Positions 17,042-24,522 of a stretch of DNA of 28,241 nt are shown here, in pieces. Source of the DNA: an uncultured bacterium. GTDB taxonomy: Bacteria > DRYD01. The position numbers and the translations under genes were made by a program. The stretch covers positions 1 to 28,241 of the forward strand of contig CAKZQG010000029.1 of assembly GCA_937139605.1 (NCBI GenBank), given 5' to 3'. Below the pieces are notes generated by a model. It was given only the letters and a program-made list of their open reading frames with translations, was not told the origin of the DNA and made no database searches. How positions within the stretch are numbered: the stretch's first letter is position 1; each line of letters begins with the position of its first letter.

Positions 17042-17093
17042 CTATTAGTAAATTAGCTAATAAGTCTTTCACTTCTTAAAGCATCAAAAACAT
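16999..17093. repeat. 30-bp perfect direct repeat flanking a 35-bp spacer
   Basis: The same 30 bases (beginning GTCTTTCACTTCTTAAAGCA on the plus strand) occur at 16999-17028 and 17064-17093, separated by 35 bases. The 65-base offset is not a multiple of three, so it breaks the HD-GYP reading frame. An extra TATTAGCT match next to both copies on the coding strand hints at a tandem duplication of about 47 bases with 18 added or diverged bases. Confidence 0.9.
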
Positions 17094-18231
17094 CACAAAC
17101 AGCTAATATCCTCATATCTTCATTAATTTGATGTTCTTTTAAAGCTTGATAATACCCTTTTCCATCTAATCTTTCATGATGAGAACCAGCAACATTAGCT
17201 AAATATCCAAAAGATTTTATATTTTTTAAAATTTCATAACTATACTTAGGATGAAGCTTAATCATTTCAAACTCATTATCATCTAATTTACCAGGTTTTT
17301 CTAAGATCTTATTACTTACTCCAAGCTTACCAATATCATGTAATAATCCTACTACATACATAAACTCAACTCTATTATTTTCAAAGCCTAGTTCATTTGA
17401 TATTAAAACACAATAATCAGCAACCCGCTTAGAATGATTATAAGTAAATGGAGTTTTAGTATCAATAATTAAAGCAAAGGTTTCCGCTATCTGTTTGGTA
17501 GAAATATTTAAATTTTTATCAATATCTATTAAATCTTTTCCTAAATCAACTATATTATAATTTTCTAAAAAATTATAGTATCTTTCCCATACAGAATTAT
17601 CATTTTTAAAAGAATTGAATAAATCAACCAATTCAGGATCAAACCATTTAGCTTTTCTTTTGTTAATAATATCGAAAGCTGCTTGTAATCCAAAATTCGA
17701 GGCAAAAACTTCAAAAGTTTGACATATTGATAATATTCTGCTAAATAATGGGATTTTTTCACCTTTAATCTTATAAGGGGAACCATTGCCATCCCAATGT
17801 TCATCTAAAAACTTAATAGCGTTAGCTACATTATAACTAAACCCTAAAGAAATAGCTATCTCAAATCCTTTATTACATCTAATAGTAGTTAATTCATCCA
17901 TTAATTTAGGATCACCTTTAGTCTCTGATAACAAATGAGAAATCTTATAAAATAAATTAGCCCCAGGTTTGGTATTGTTTATCGCAAATTTAAAAGACTC
18001 AATAATATTAGTCCAATCTATTAGTTTAACATTAAACTTAGTTTTTAAATCATCAGAATCAAAAGCTTTATAAACTCTAGAAGCATTACTAGAACATCCG
18101 GAATCTTTTAATAACGCTGCACAATACAATTCAAATGTTTCCTTGATATCCAAAGCATGACTAAGAGCAGATAAAACCTCTAGTAAATTTATCCCTTTAT
18201 CTATATCATAATCTACAAAAACATTATCCAT
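17053..18231 (-). CDS. HD-GYP domain protein, C-terminus broken by a duplication
   Basis: About 392 residues. HD-GYP proteins usually degrade cyclic di-GMP. The N-terminal half (about 20-205) is a degenerate HD domain with EHWDGNGSPY and IPLFSRILSICQTFEVF. The second half is canonical: HSKRVADYC, LLHDIGKLGV (HD at 298-299), SHHERLDGKGYY (family HHE..DGxGYP; the Pro is Tyr) and RILAVCDVFDALRSER. Metal-binding motifs are present, but after RSER the frame reads LIS and stops, because of a 65-bp insertion; the normal tail is in another frame at 16895-17041. ATG 18231 is preceded by GGGTGG at 10 bases and starts 19 bases after the CsgG-like gene; a longer frame to 18282 would overlap that gene. 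Confidence 0.85.
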   Translation of the reverse strand: MDNVFVDYDIDKGINLLEVLSALSHALDIKETFELYCAALLKDSGCSSNASRVYKAFDSDDLKTKFNVKLIDWTNIIESFKFAINNTKPGANLFYKISHLLSETKGDPKLMDELTTIRCNKGFEIAISLGFSYNVANAIKFLDEHWDGNGSPYKIKGEKIPLFSRILSICQTFEVFASNFGLQAAFDIINKRKAKWFDPELVDLFNSFKNDNSVWERYYNFLENYNIVDLGKDLIDIDKNLNISTKQIAETFALIIDTKTPFTYNHSKRVADYCVLISNELGFENNRVEFMYVVGLLHDIGKLGVSNKILEKPGKLDDNEFEMIKLHPKYSYEILKNIKSFGYLANVAGSHHERLDGKGYYQALKEHQINEDMRILAVCDVFDALRSERLIS

Positions 18232-18250
18232 TAAAAATTTACCACCCTTG

Positions 18251-20191
18251 TTAATAGTAAAAAACAAAATATAAAGAGTCATTATTTATTTTTATATTTT
18301 CATTAGGTAATTTATTTATTCTTTCCAAATTAACTGGATAATTAAATTCAGAAGATAATTCCTCAAAAGCTAATTTAATATAATCAAATAAATTATCATC
18401 TAAAATATACAACTCTATTTTATCTTTTTTCTGATTTTTTAATTCCAAAATAACATTTTTAATAACCTCTTTCCCAAATAGTTTTAAGTTATTATTTTCA
18501 TCAAAGAGTTTATTTGCTTTGAATTCAAAGATATTAATTTCTTGAGTTATTTTATTATTTTTATTAGTTTTATTTTTTTTATTATTTTTATTATTATTAG
18601 AAGAAACTATAATTTCTTTTGTAATAGTATAAAATTTATCACAATTATTTTGTAACCAAGCTCTAAAAGAATTAGTATTTAAGATTTTTAGTTCATAAAC
18701 TTCTAGAGATTTAAGTAAAAACTTTTGACCACCAGAAGAAGCAATAGCTACATTACCACCATTAATCATTTTTTCATACTCAGGATTAATATCTATTTTT
18801 AAAGTATAAAATTTATTATTAAATAAATTAATAACTTTGATAAATAATTTTGTTCCTTCTATGGTTTTATATTTATATATATGCATTTCTATTTCTTGAT
18901 TGGGATTATTTTTGGATAATAAATCATTCATATTAAAAGAATAAAGTATTTTATTATCTCCTCTTTCTGGGCCTATTATCCAATGATCATAATCCTTAGT
19001 TCTAACAAATACTTTTAATGGTACTTTAGCAAACATATAAAAATCAGACCAAATAATTAAAGCTTGAGATAACCTAGAGTTTCCATATTTAATTTCAGAT
19101 ATTCCTTTGGTTAAGCTTTCAAATTTTCCATCTACAACCACTGTTAGTGTCCTAACAGTAGATTCATCATCAGCAATAAAATTCAGCTTTATATATCTAT
19201 TATCACTGATATTTTTATCAACAATAAACCCCGTTTCAGTAATATCTAAATATTTTTGACCATTAAACATAACAATAGTAGGTAATTTATTTCCTTTATT
19301 GATTTCAATTATCAAAGGTAGATTATTAGTTCCTACATTATAATTTTGGAAATTACTTTTATAAACTATTTTTTTAGAGATATTATTTTCTTTTTCAAAT
19401 TTTTCTAAATTATCTAAATTATTTTGATTATTACTTTGATTAGTGCTTTGGTAATCTTGAGTTGAGTTATCCTTAGCAACTTGATTACCTTGATTACTAG
19501 AAGATAGATTAGTAGAATCCTTTTGCTGGGATTTTTTTTGCTTAAAAGTTAGCAAAGTATCATATTTTTGATTAATTTCATTATGGATTTTTTCGCAGAA
19601 TTTAGTGACTGCTTTACCTACTACAGACTTCCAAAAAGAAGGATTATTAATATCAATATAGTTCCAACCATACCAACCCCAAGCTCCTACATTACTTTCA
19701 CTAGCATTCCCTTCTGCTCTAAAAGAATAAACTAAATTACCATCAAACCCATTATAAATGTAAATATCTCCGGCAATATTTACATCAACATTTTTAATTT
19801 TTACTCCCCCAAACGGAGTAGAAATATAATTATAATTTTCCTTTATGTCAGCTATTAAGATATTTCCTAACATAGCTACATCTAAATTATATCTATTAGT
19901 AAAATTAATAATATCATTATTACTAACACTAAAAGCGGCTTTATAATTTGTAAAATCGTATTTAGGATGATAAGAAGGAACATACTTTTCATCCTTAGCT
20001 AAATAATAAACGACAGATTTAGGTAAAACAGAAGAGACATAAGCATCACTAACCCCAGAAACATCAAAATCTACTACCCCAATCCTAAGCTTCTTATCAT
20101 CTTGAGAAAATATATAATTTAAACTAAATATTGTAAAAATAAAAATGGCTAAAAGAGTATAAAATAGTATAGATTTTATTAAATTTTTCAT
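18251..20191 (-). CDS. secreted multidomain protein with a CsgG/LpoB-like N-terminal domain
   Basis: 646 residues. A signal peptide or anchor spans about 1-29, without an obvious lipobox. Residues about 33-215 look like a CsgG/LpoB/curli-assembly fold (KLRIGVVDFDVSG, VSNNDIINFTNRYNLDVAMLGNILIADI, VDVNIAGDIYIYNGFDGNLVYSF). A Gln/Asn/Ser-rich linker (about 215-275) leads to a strand-rich region (about 280-510) that may be a carbohydrate-binding or jelly-roll fold. An Asn/Lys linker is followed by a small alpha/beta C-terminal region faintly like OmpA peptidoglycan binders. It probably works in the periplasm or outer membrane. ATG 20191 follows AAGGAGGTG, with a good promoter upstream. The HD-GYP gene follows at 19 bases. 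Confidence 0.72.
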   Translation of the reverse strand: MKNLIKSILFYTLLAIFIFTIFSLNYIFSQDDKKLRIGVVDFDVSGVSDAYVSSVLPKSVVYYLAKDEKYVPSYHPKYDFTNYKAAFSVSNNDIINFTNRYNLDVAMLGNILIADIKENYNYISTPFGGVKIKNVDVNIAGDIYIYNGFDGNLVYSFRAEGNASESNVGAWGWYGWNYIDINNPSFWKSVVGKAVTKFCEKIHNEINQKYDTLLTFKQKKSQQKDSTNLSSSNQGNQVAKDNSTQDYQSTNQSNNQNNLDNLEKFEKENNISKKIVYKSNFQNYNVGTNNLPLIIEINKGNKLPTIVMFNGQKYLDITETGFIVDKNISDNRYIKLNFIADDESTVRTLTVVVDGKFESLTKGISEIKYGNSRLSQALIIWSDFYMFAKVPLKVFVRTKDYDHWIIGPERGDNKILYSFNMNDLLSKNNPNQEIEMHIYKYKTIEGTKLFIKVINLFNNKFYTLKIDINPEYEKMINGGNVAIASSGGQKFLLKSLEVYELKILNTNSFRAWLQNNCDKFYTITKEIIVSSNNNKNNKKNKTNKNNKITQEINIFEFKANKLFDENNNLKLFGKEVIKNVILELKNQKKDKIELYILDDNLFDYIKLAFEELSSEFNYPVNLERINKLPNENIKINNDSLYFVFYY

Positions 20192-20240
20192 TTTTATTTA
20201 AACACCTCCTTTTTAGTTAATTTTAACTTAAATCAATATC

Positions 20241-20268
20241 ATTATAACAATTACTCTAAATAAATCAA
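20241..20268 (-). promoter_or_regulatory. sigma70-type promoter for the CsgG-like gene
   Basis: On the minus strand TTGATT (20268-20263) is followed after 16 bases by a perfect TATAAT (20246-20241). Transcription would start near 20234, giving a leader of about 40 bases before the AAGGAGGTG site and ATG 20191. It is the clearest promoter in the window, although AT-rich DNA makes chance matches common. Confidence 0.6.
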
Positions 20269-20326
20269 AAATACATAAAAAAACAAATAAAAATAATTAA
20301 ATAAAAATAATTAATAAAAAATTAAT

Positions 20327-20536
20327 TTATAGATCGGATTTATTATTTTGATTTTCAAAGCTAACATTTTGATCAATTTCATAATCAGGATAAGGATATT
20401 TACTTTCTAATTCTATAATTTTATCAGAAACTTTAGAAGATACTTCATTTATTTGTGATCTATCCTTAATAAAAAAATCTTCATAATAGATAATATTATT
20501 ATCTTTATCTTTAACTAAAACCCTAATTTTCATCAT
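20327..20536 (-). CDS. small protein of unknown function beside the RelA/SpoT-like gene
   Basis: 69 residues with a basic beta-strand start (MMKIRVLVKDKDNNIIYYEDFFI), a central helix (about 28-46, SSKVSDKIIELESKY) and a polar, probably disordered tail. The layout strand-strand-helix could be a small beta-alpha fold. AAGGAG lies about 13 bases before the double ATG. It starts 45 bases after the RelA/SpoT-like gene on the same strand and is followed by a 134-base gap holding the next promoter, so it is the last gene of that cluster. Its position would suit an antitoxin or accessory protein, but no family was recognised. Confidence 0.6.
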   Translation of the reverse strand: MMKIRVLVKDKDNNIIYYEDFFIKDRSQINEVSSKVSDKIIELESKYPYPDYEIDQNVSFENQNNKSDL

Positions 20537-20581
20537 AAATAAATTTAATCTCCTTCTTTTGATAGTTTTTATTTAGTTTTT

Positions 20582-21769
20582 TTAATTCATTAGAATATAT
20601 CCATCAGAATCAATTTGTGTCGATTTATTTTGATTTGAATAATTTTCAAAATTAACTTTATTTTTTTCAGGAATTCTATTATCTTTTAGATTATTATCTT
20701 CATTACCTAAAATTTTTAGTATATCATTTTTTTCTATTTTTCTAAAAATATTTTGTAATTTATTGACATAATTATCTATTCTTTTATTAATTCCAGTTAT
20801 TTTATTATCAATTTGATTATTTTTCTCAGCTTCATAAATTTCTTTTTGAATATTTACATATTCTTCTTTAATATTCTTTAAATCTGGAATCATATTTTTA
20901 TATTTTTCAAAATAAGGTAAGTTTTGATCTAGTATTTTATTAGTAACTTTATAACATAAATCATGGATATTAGAATTTAATTTATCGGATTCTAAAGTAA
21001 TGGTGCCATTTCTATTTAAATTTTCTTTAGTATCATATTCAATACTAACTGCTTTTTCAATAAAATCAGTAATATTTTTACTACCAACTTGGAGCTCAAA
21101 AGTAGAACCAGTTTCTCTATCTTTTATAAGTAAATGAATCCTTCCCATGTAATCAGGTCTAGGATTATTTATCATATCATCTACTTCTAATATTTCTTTA
21201 TTTTTTGAATTTAATTTTTCTTTTAATTTATTGTATATTTCTTGAGCTTTATTGATATCCTTACAATCTATTCGTCCTCTAACAATATCAGTAATTTTTC
21301 CTAATTTGTTTTTTCTTTTTCTTTCTATTTTCTCTATTATTCCATTTAAAGACTTGATATTAGCATAAAAGATGACATCACTATCTTCGTAAGTTATATT
21401 TTTAAGCTTATTCTCTTCTAAGTTGTATTTAAATTCATTATTATCAGATTTTATAATATCATAAATATCATAAAAATTATTATATAAAGTAGCATTGTAG
21501 GCATTATAAAATTTCTTTTGTAATTCTGGATTATTTCTTATTTCCTTTAATTGATTTATATCATAATTATAGAATTTTTCTATTTGTTGTATTAGATTGC
21601 TATTTACCTGGTTAAAAATATCCTGTTTTTTAACTATAGAATCCTGTAATTGAAATTCTAAATCTAATTCTTGAAATTCATTTTTATTAAATTCATTTTT
21701 ATTAGAATTTATTTCTAAAATTCTATCATTAATTTTATTAATATTAGGATTATTATTAATGATATTCAT
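20582..21769 (-). CDS. RelA/SpoT-fold nucleotidyltransferase-like protein
   Basis: 395 residues. The first ~125 are helical and Asn-rich and unrecognised. Residues about 130-230 resemble the (p)ppGpp synthetase fold: IKSLNGIIEKIERKR, then ITDIVRGRIDCKDINKAQEIY with Asp161 at the Mg-binding position, then VDDMINNPRPDYMGRIHLL and FELQVGS with Glu225 at the second acidic position. The Arg/Ser of the ATP site, the guanine-stacking Tyr of NGYxSIH and the IRT end are changed, as in RelA/SpoT-like toxins or other transferases. A long helical C-terminus follows, without HD, TGS or ACT domains. It lies 26 bases after the I9-like gene and before the 69-residue gene. Fold call fairly good; activity unknown. 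Confidence 0.68.
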   Translation of the reverse strand: MNIINNNPNINKINDRILEINSNKNEFNKNEFQELDLEFQLQDSIVKKQDIFNQVNSNLIQQIEKFYNYDINQLKEIRNNPELQKKFYNAYNATLYNNFYDIYDIIKSDNNEFKYNLEENKLKNITYEDSDVIFYANIKSLNGIIEKIERKRKNKLGKITDIVRGRIDCKDINKAQEIYNKLKEKLNSKNKEILEVDDMINNPRPDYMGRIHLLIKDRETGSTFELQVGSKNITDFIEKAVSIEYDTKENLNRNGTITLESDKLNSNIHDLCYKVTNKILDQNLPYFEKYKNMIPDLKNIKEEYVNIQKEIYEAEKNNQIDNKITGINKRIDNYVNKLQNIFRKIEKNDILKILGNEDNNLKDNRIPEKNKVNFENYSNQNKSTQIDSDGYILMN

Positions 21770-21795
21770 AGATGCTACCCTGCTTTATATTTTAA

Positions 21796-22056
21796 TTAAG
21801 TAATACTAATTTTTTCATCAAGGAAAATTTTTTTAATTCTTTTATTAAGAGCAAGCATTTTAATTGCATTTTTAGATAATTTAGCTACATAGGAATTTAT
21901 TATAGGTAAATCAAATAAAAACTCCCCACCTAACGATTTAACCATCTTTTTATCTTCTTCTTCATTAAATGGTTCATTTAACTGTACAATTACTCTTAAC
22001 ACATTTTCAGGACTATTTTGAATTTCATTCATTAAATTTTTATCTATTTTATCCAT
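21796..22056 (-). CDS. free-standing subtilisin propeptide (inhibitor I9)-like protein
   Basis: 86 residues, the whole protein being one domain. After a short helix (DKNLMNEIQNSP) the pattern is beta-alpha-beta-beta-alpha-beta: VLRVIVQLNEP, EEDKKMVKSLGG, EFLFDLPIINSYVAKLS, NAIKMLALN, RIKKIFLDEKI. This matches propeptides of S8 proteases, which typically end with a strand like VxYVExD. Such domains act as folding chaperones and tight inhibitors, and stand-alone versions (yeast IB2, fungal POIA1) are established protease inhibitors. No protease domain follows; the stop is clean and the next gene begins 26 bases later. AAGGAGGT precedes ATG 22056. The likely partner is the subtilase at 7889-9037. 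Confidence 0.75.
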   Translation of the reverse strand: MDKIDKNLMNEIQNSPENVLRVIVQLNEPFNEEEDKKMVKSLGGEFLFDLPIINSYVAKLSKNAIKMLALNKRIKKIFLDEKISIT

Positions 22057-22079
22057 AAAAATAATTAACCTCCTTTTTA

Positions 22080-23189
22080 TTAGAAACTAACTATTTCCTG
22101 TTTTAAAGGTCCGATTTCTTCTATAGATAATTTTATTTTAGATTTTGTTATATTTTCTCCTGTTTGGATATCATATTTAGGAAAATAAACGAATCCATTT
22201 GCACTCCCACCTGGAGATAAATTAGTATCTAAAGTTATATCATATTTTATAGCTTTATATCTTAAGCCATTAGAACCAATTAAATAGAGCTTATAAGAAA
22301 ATGGAGACAAATTAATTGGTTGATTAAAACCGTTAAATATTGTAACTTCAAATATTGCAAAGTCATTTAACTGAGTAGATGATACTAAATTTTTATAATA
22401 ATTAGACAAATAGGCTTTATCATAGATAGTTTCTTTATATCCATGTAAAATAGTTCTTGCTTTTGCCAAGTCTTCATCTAAATATACAATTTGTATATAC
22501 GACGAAGGAATATTAGATTCATTCATTGTAGGGCCTTTAACATTTTGATAAGTATTCCATAAATTAGATATTAATTGCAATAGAAAGAAATTAGATATAC
22601 TTGAAGTAACCGGAGATATATTAGAATAACTTGATATAGCTTTATAGCTTTCATATTGATTATACAATGAAAATATCTGAAATGGGTCAAGAACTATTTT
22701 AGTAGCTGGAGCATTAGAATTAGGCCCAAATTTTACTATCTTAGTTTTAGTTGCTAAAACTTGAGAATAATATTTTAACCCATCATTTAACTTATCATAA
22801 GGTAAATTTTCGTCATTATCTCCTGAAATATAAGCTTTATTCATTAAATAATTAGAATTATTTTTATTAGAATCATTTAATTCTTTATTTTCTTGTTGAG
22901 TGGAGTTCTTTATTTCAAAATCATAGTATAATAAATCCCCTGTTTGAATATTACCTTCTAAAACCGAAAGTAAAGCTACATTATCAACTAAGCTTACTAT
23001 TTTAACTTTTCCTACTTTATTAGACGATCTATAAACATCTAAAACTGTATCTTTAGGCAAGATTGAGTATAATTTAGAATAAAAATAATTTTCATCTTTT
23101 TTATAAATAACTCCTACCATATTAGCACTAAAAATAAATAAAATATTAAATACTATAAAAATAATAGCAAAAACAATAACTCTAAACAT
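22080..23189 (-). CDS. membrane-anchored protein with FlgT_C-like and Ig-like regions
   Basis: 369 residues. Residues 4-23 are a hydrophobic signal or anchor. Residues about 25-92 resemble the small beta-barrel seen in FlgT C-terminal and CsgG-associated domains (VGVIYKKDENYF, TVLDVYRSSNKVGKVKIVSLV, GNIQTGDLLYYD). A polar linker and an unassigned middle follow. The C-terminal ~100 residues (FAIFEVTIFNGFNQPINLSPFSYKLYLIGSNGLRYKA ... LSPGGSANGFVYFP) look like an Ig-like extracellular domain of the DUF4352/Telobox kind. It probably faces the periplasm. ATG 23189 follows AAGGGGGT. It heads the closely spaced group with the I9-like (23 bases) and RelA/SpoT-like genes. Function unknown. Confidence 0.68.
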   Translation of the reverse strand: MFRVIVFAIIFIVFNILFIFSANMVGVIYKKDENYFYSKLYSILPKDTVLDVYRSSNKVGKVKIVSLVDNVALLSVLEGNIQTGDLLYYDFEIKNSTQQENKELNDSNKNNSNYLMNKAYISGDNDENLPYDKLNDGLKYYSQVLATKTKIVKFGPNSNAPATKIVLDPFQIFSLYNQYESYKAISSYSNISPVTSSISNFFLLQLISNLWNTYQNVKGPTMNESNIPSSYIQIVYLDEDLAKARTILHGYKETIYDKAYLSNYYKNLVSSTQLNDFAIFEVTIFNGFNQPINLSPFSYKLYLIGSNGLRYKAIKYDITLDTNLSPGGSANGFVYFPKYDIQTGENITKSKIKLSIEEIGPLKQEIVSF

Positions 23190-23241
23190 AATTTTTTATT
23201 TACCCCCTTAAGTGATTTATTTAATTTAAAACCTCTTCTAT

Positions 23242-23247
23242 ATTATA
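23242..23247 (-). promoter_or_regulatory. possible -10 element for the 22080-23189 gene group
   Basis: TATAAT on the minus strand, about 55 bases before the start at 23189. The position where a -35 would lie is a T run, so support is weak. Confidence 0.3.
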
Positions 23248-23302
23248 ATTAAACAAAAAAATAAAAAAAACCTTATATATAATCATAATAATAGCAAAAA
23301 AA

Positions 23303-24496
23303 TTATCTAATGGGGATATTGTATTTAGTTAAATCTTTAGTAATATTTTTTTGATGAGCTTCAATAGTTCCGCCACCAATTTCTATTAATTTAGCATCTC
23401 TCCATAATCTTTCAACTATTGCTTCTCCAAAGTACCCATAGCCTCCTAGCACTTGAATAGCGTTATCTGCAATCTCTTTAGCAACTGAAGAAGCAAAAAG
23501 TTTAACCGCATCAGTATCTATTCTATGGCCCGGTTTATTCAAATCAATATTAGCTGCAGTAGTGTATAAATAAGTTTTAGCTGCCATATATTTAGCATAA
23601 GAATCAGCTATATATCGTTGTATCTGTCCAAATTCCCTTATATACTTATTAAAAGCTTTTCTTTCGTTAGAGTACTTTATCATTATTTCTAAAGATCTAC
23701 CTGCTATCCCTACAGATATAGCAGCTAAAGTCAATCTCTCTATTTCTAAATTTTTCATCATATGAATTAAACTATCCCCTTCTTTACCTACTAAATTTTC
23801 AGCAGGTACCTCACAATTATCAAAAACTAACTCAGCAGTCATAGAAGATCTCATTCCTAATTTATGTTTTAAAACTTGTCCTAAGTAGATTCCTTTAAAT
23901 TGCTTTTCGACAATAAAAGAGCTAATTTTATCATCTTCAGTTTTAGCATAAACAAAAAATACATCCCCTAAAGTATTATTATCTATAGCTCCATTAGTTA
24001 TATAAGTTTTTCTACCCGTTATATAATAATAATCCCCTTTTTTTATAGCTTTAGTTTTCATAGATAGTACATCAGTACCTGCATCAGGTTCAGTCATACA
24101 CATCCCACCAATATATTCCCCACTAATCACCTTACTTAAATATTTGTTTTTTAGATTATTAGAAGCGTTTTGATAAAAATTATTAACAAATAATATAGAA
24201 TGAGCTAAGTATGCTAAAGCAAATCCAGGATCTGAAGCAGCTAATTCTTCATGAACTATAACTGAAGCAACAGCATCCATCCCAGCACCACCATCTTCAA
24301 GCCTAACAGTTAATCCTAACAATCCTAGCTCTCCTAATTTTCTAAATAAATATATATTAAATTTTTCATTTTCATTATACTCTAAAGCTTGTGGCTCTAC
24401 TTCATTTACCACAAACTCTCTTACCATTTGTCTTAAAAGCTTATGTTCTTCTGTGGGATTAAATATATCACTTTTTGTTAATACCTTAACTTCCAT
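23303..24496 (-). CDS. acyl-CoA dehydrogenase, IVD/LCAD-like active site
   Basis: A 397-residue FAD enzyme that oxidises acyl-CoA to trans-2-enoyl-CoA and passes electrons to ETF. Family marks are MTEPDAGTD (134-142), YITNGA, LGGYGY and the final WRDAKLIEIGGGTIE. In short/medium-chain enzymes the catalytic Glu sits in the YEGT position; here that position is Gly (GGGT). A Glu in LEIERLTLAA (E253) instead matches the helix-G base of isovaleryl-CoA and long-chain enzymes. That, and the branched-chain aminotransferase gene 26 bases upstream, point to a branched-chain acyl-CoA substrate. ATG 24496 follows GGGAGG. No etf genes are nearby. Family certain, substrate inferred. Confidence 0.92.
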   Translation of the reverse strand: MEVKVLTKSDIFNPTEEHKLLRQMVREFVVNEVEPQALEYNENEKFNIYLFRKLGELGLLGLTVRLEDGGAGMDAVASVIVHEELAASDPGFALAYLAHSILFVNNFYQNASNNLKNKYLSKVISGEYIGGMCMTEPDAGTDVLSMKTKAIKKGDYYYITGRKTYITNGAIDNNTLGDVFFVYAKTEDDKISSFIVEKQFKGIYLGQVLKHKLGMRSSMTAELVFDNCEVPAENLVGKEGDSLIHMMKNLEIERLTLAAISVGIAGRSLEIMIKYSNERKAFNKYIREFGQIQRYIADSYAKYMAAKTYLYTTAANIDLNKPGHRIDTDAVKLFASSVAKEIADNAIQVLGGYGYFGEAIVERLWRDAKLIEIGGGTIEAHQKNITKDLTKYNIPIR

Positions 24497-24522
24497 AAAA
24501 TCCTCCCTTAATCTTAATTAAT

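Noticed and set aside
16999-17093. Programmed frameshift or CRISPR-like repeat at the HD-GYP end
   Set aside because: There are only two repeat copies and 65 inserted bases with an in-frame stop between; slippage cannot bypass that, and one spacer is not an array.
17565-17804. Second minus-strand frame inside the HD-GYP gene
   Set aside because: It overlaps well-conserved HD-domain sequence in another frame and has no supporting features.
20350-20660. Similar Phe-Glu-Asn ... Asn-Lys-Ser tails in the RelA/SpoT-like and 69-residue proteins
   Set aside because: The match is short and of low complexity in Asn-rich, AT-rich sequence, so I do not claim a duplication.
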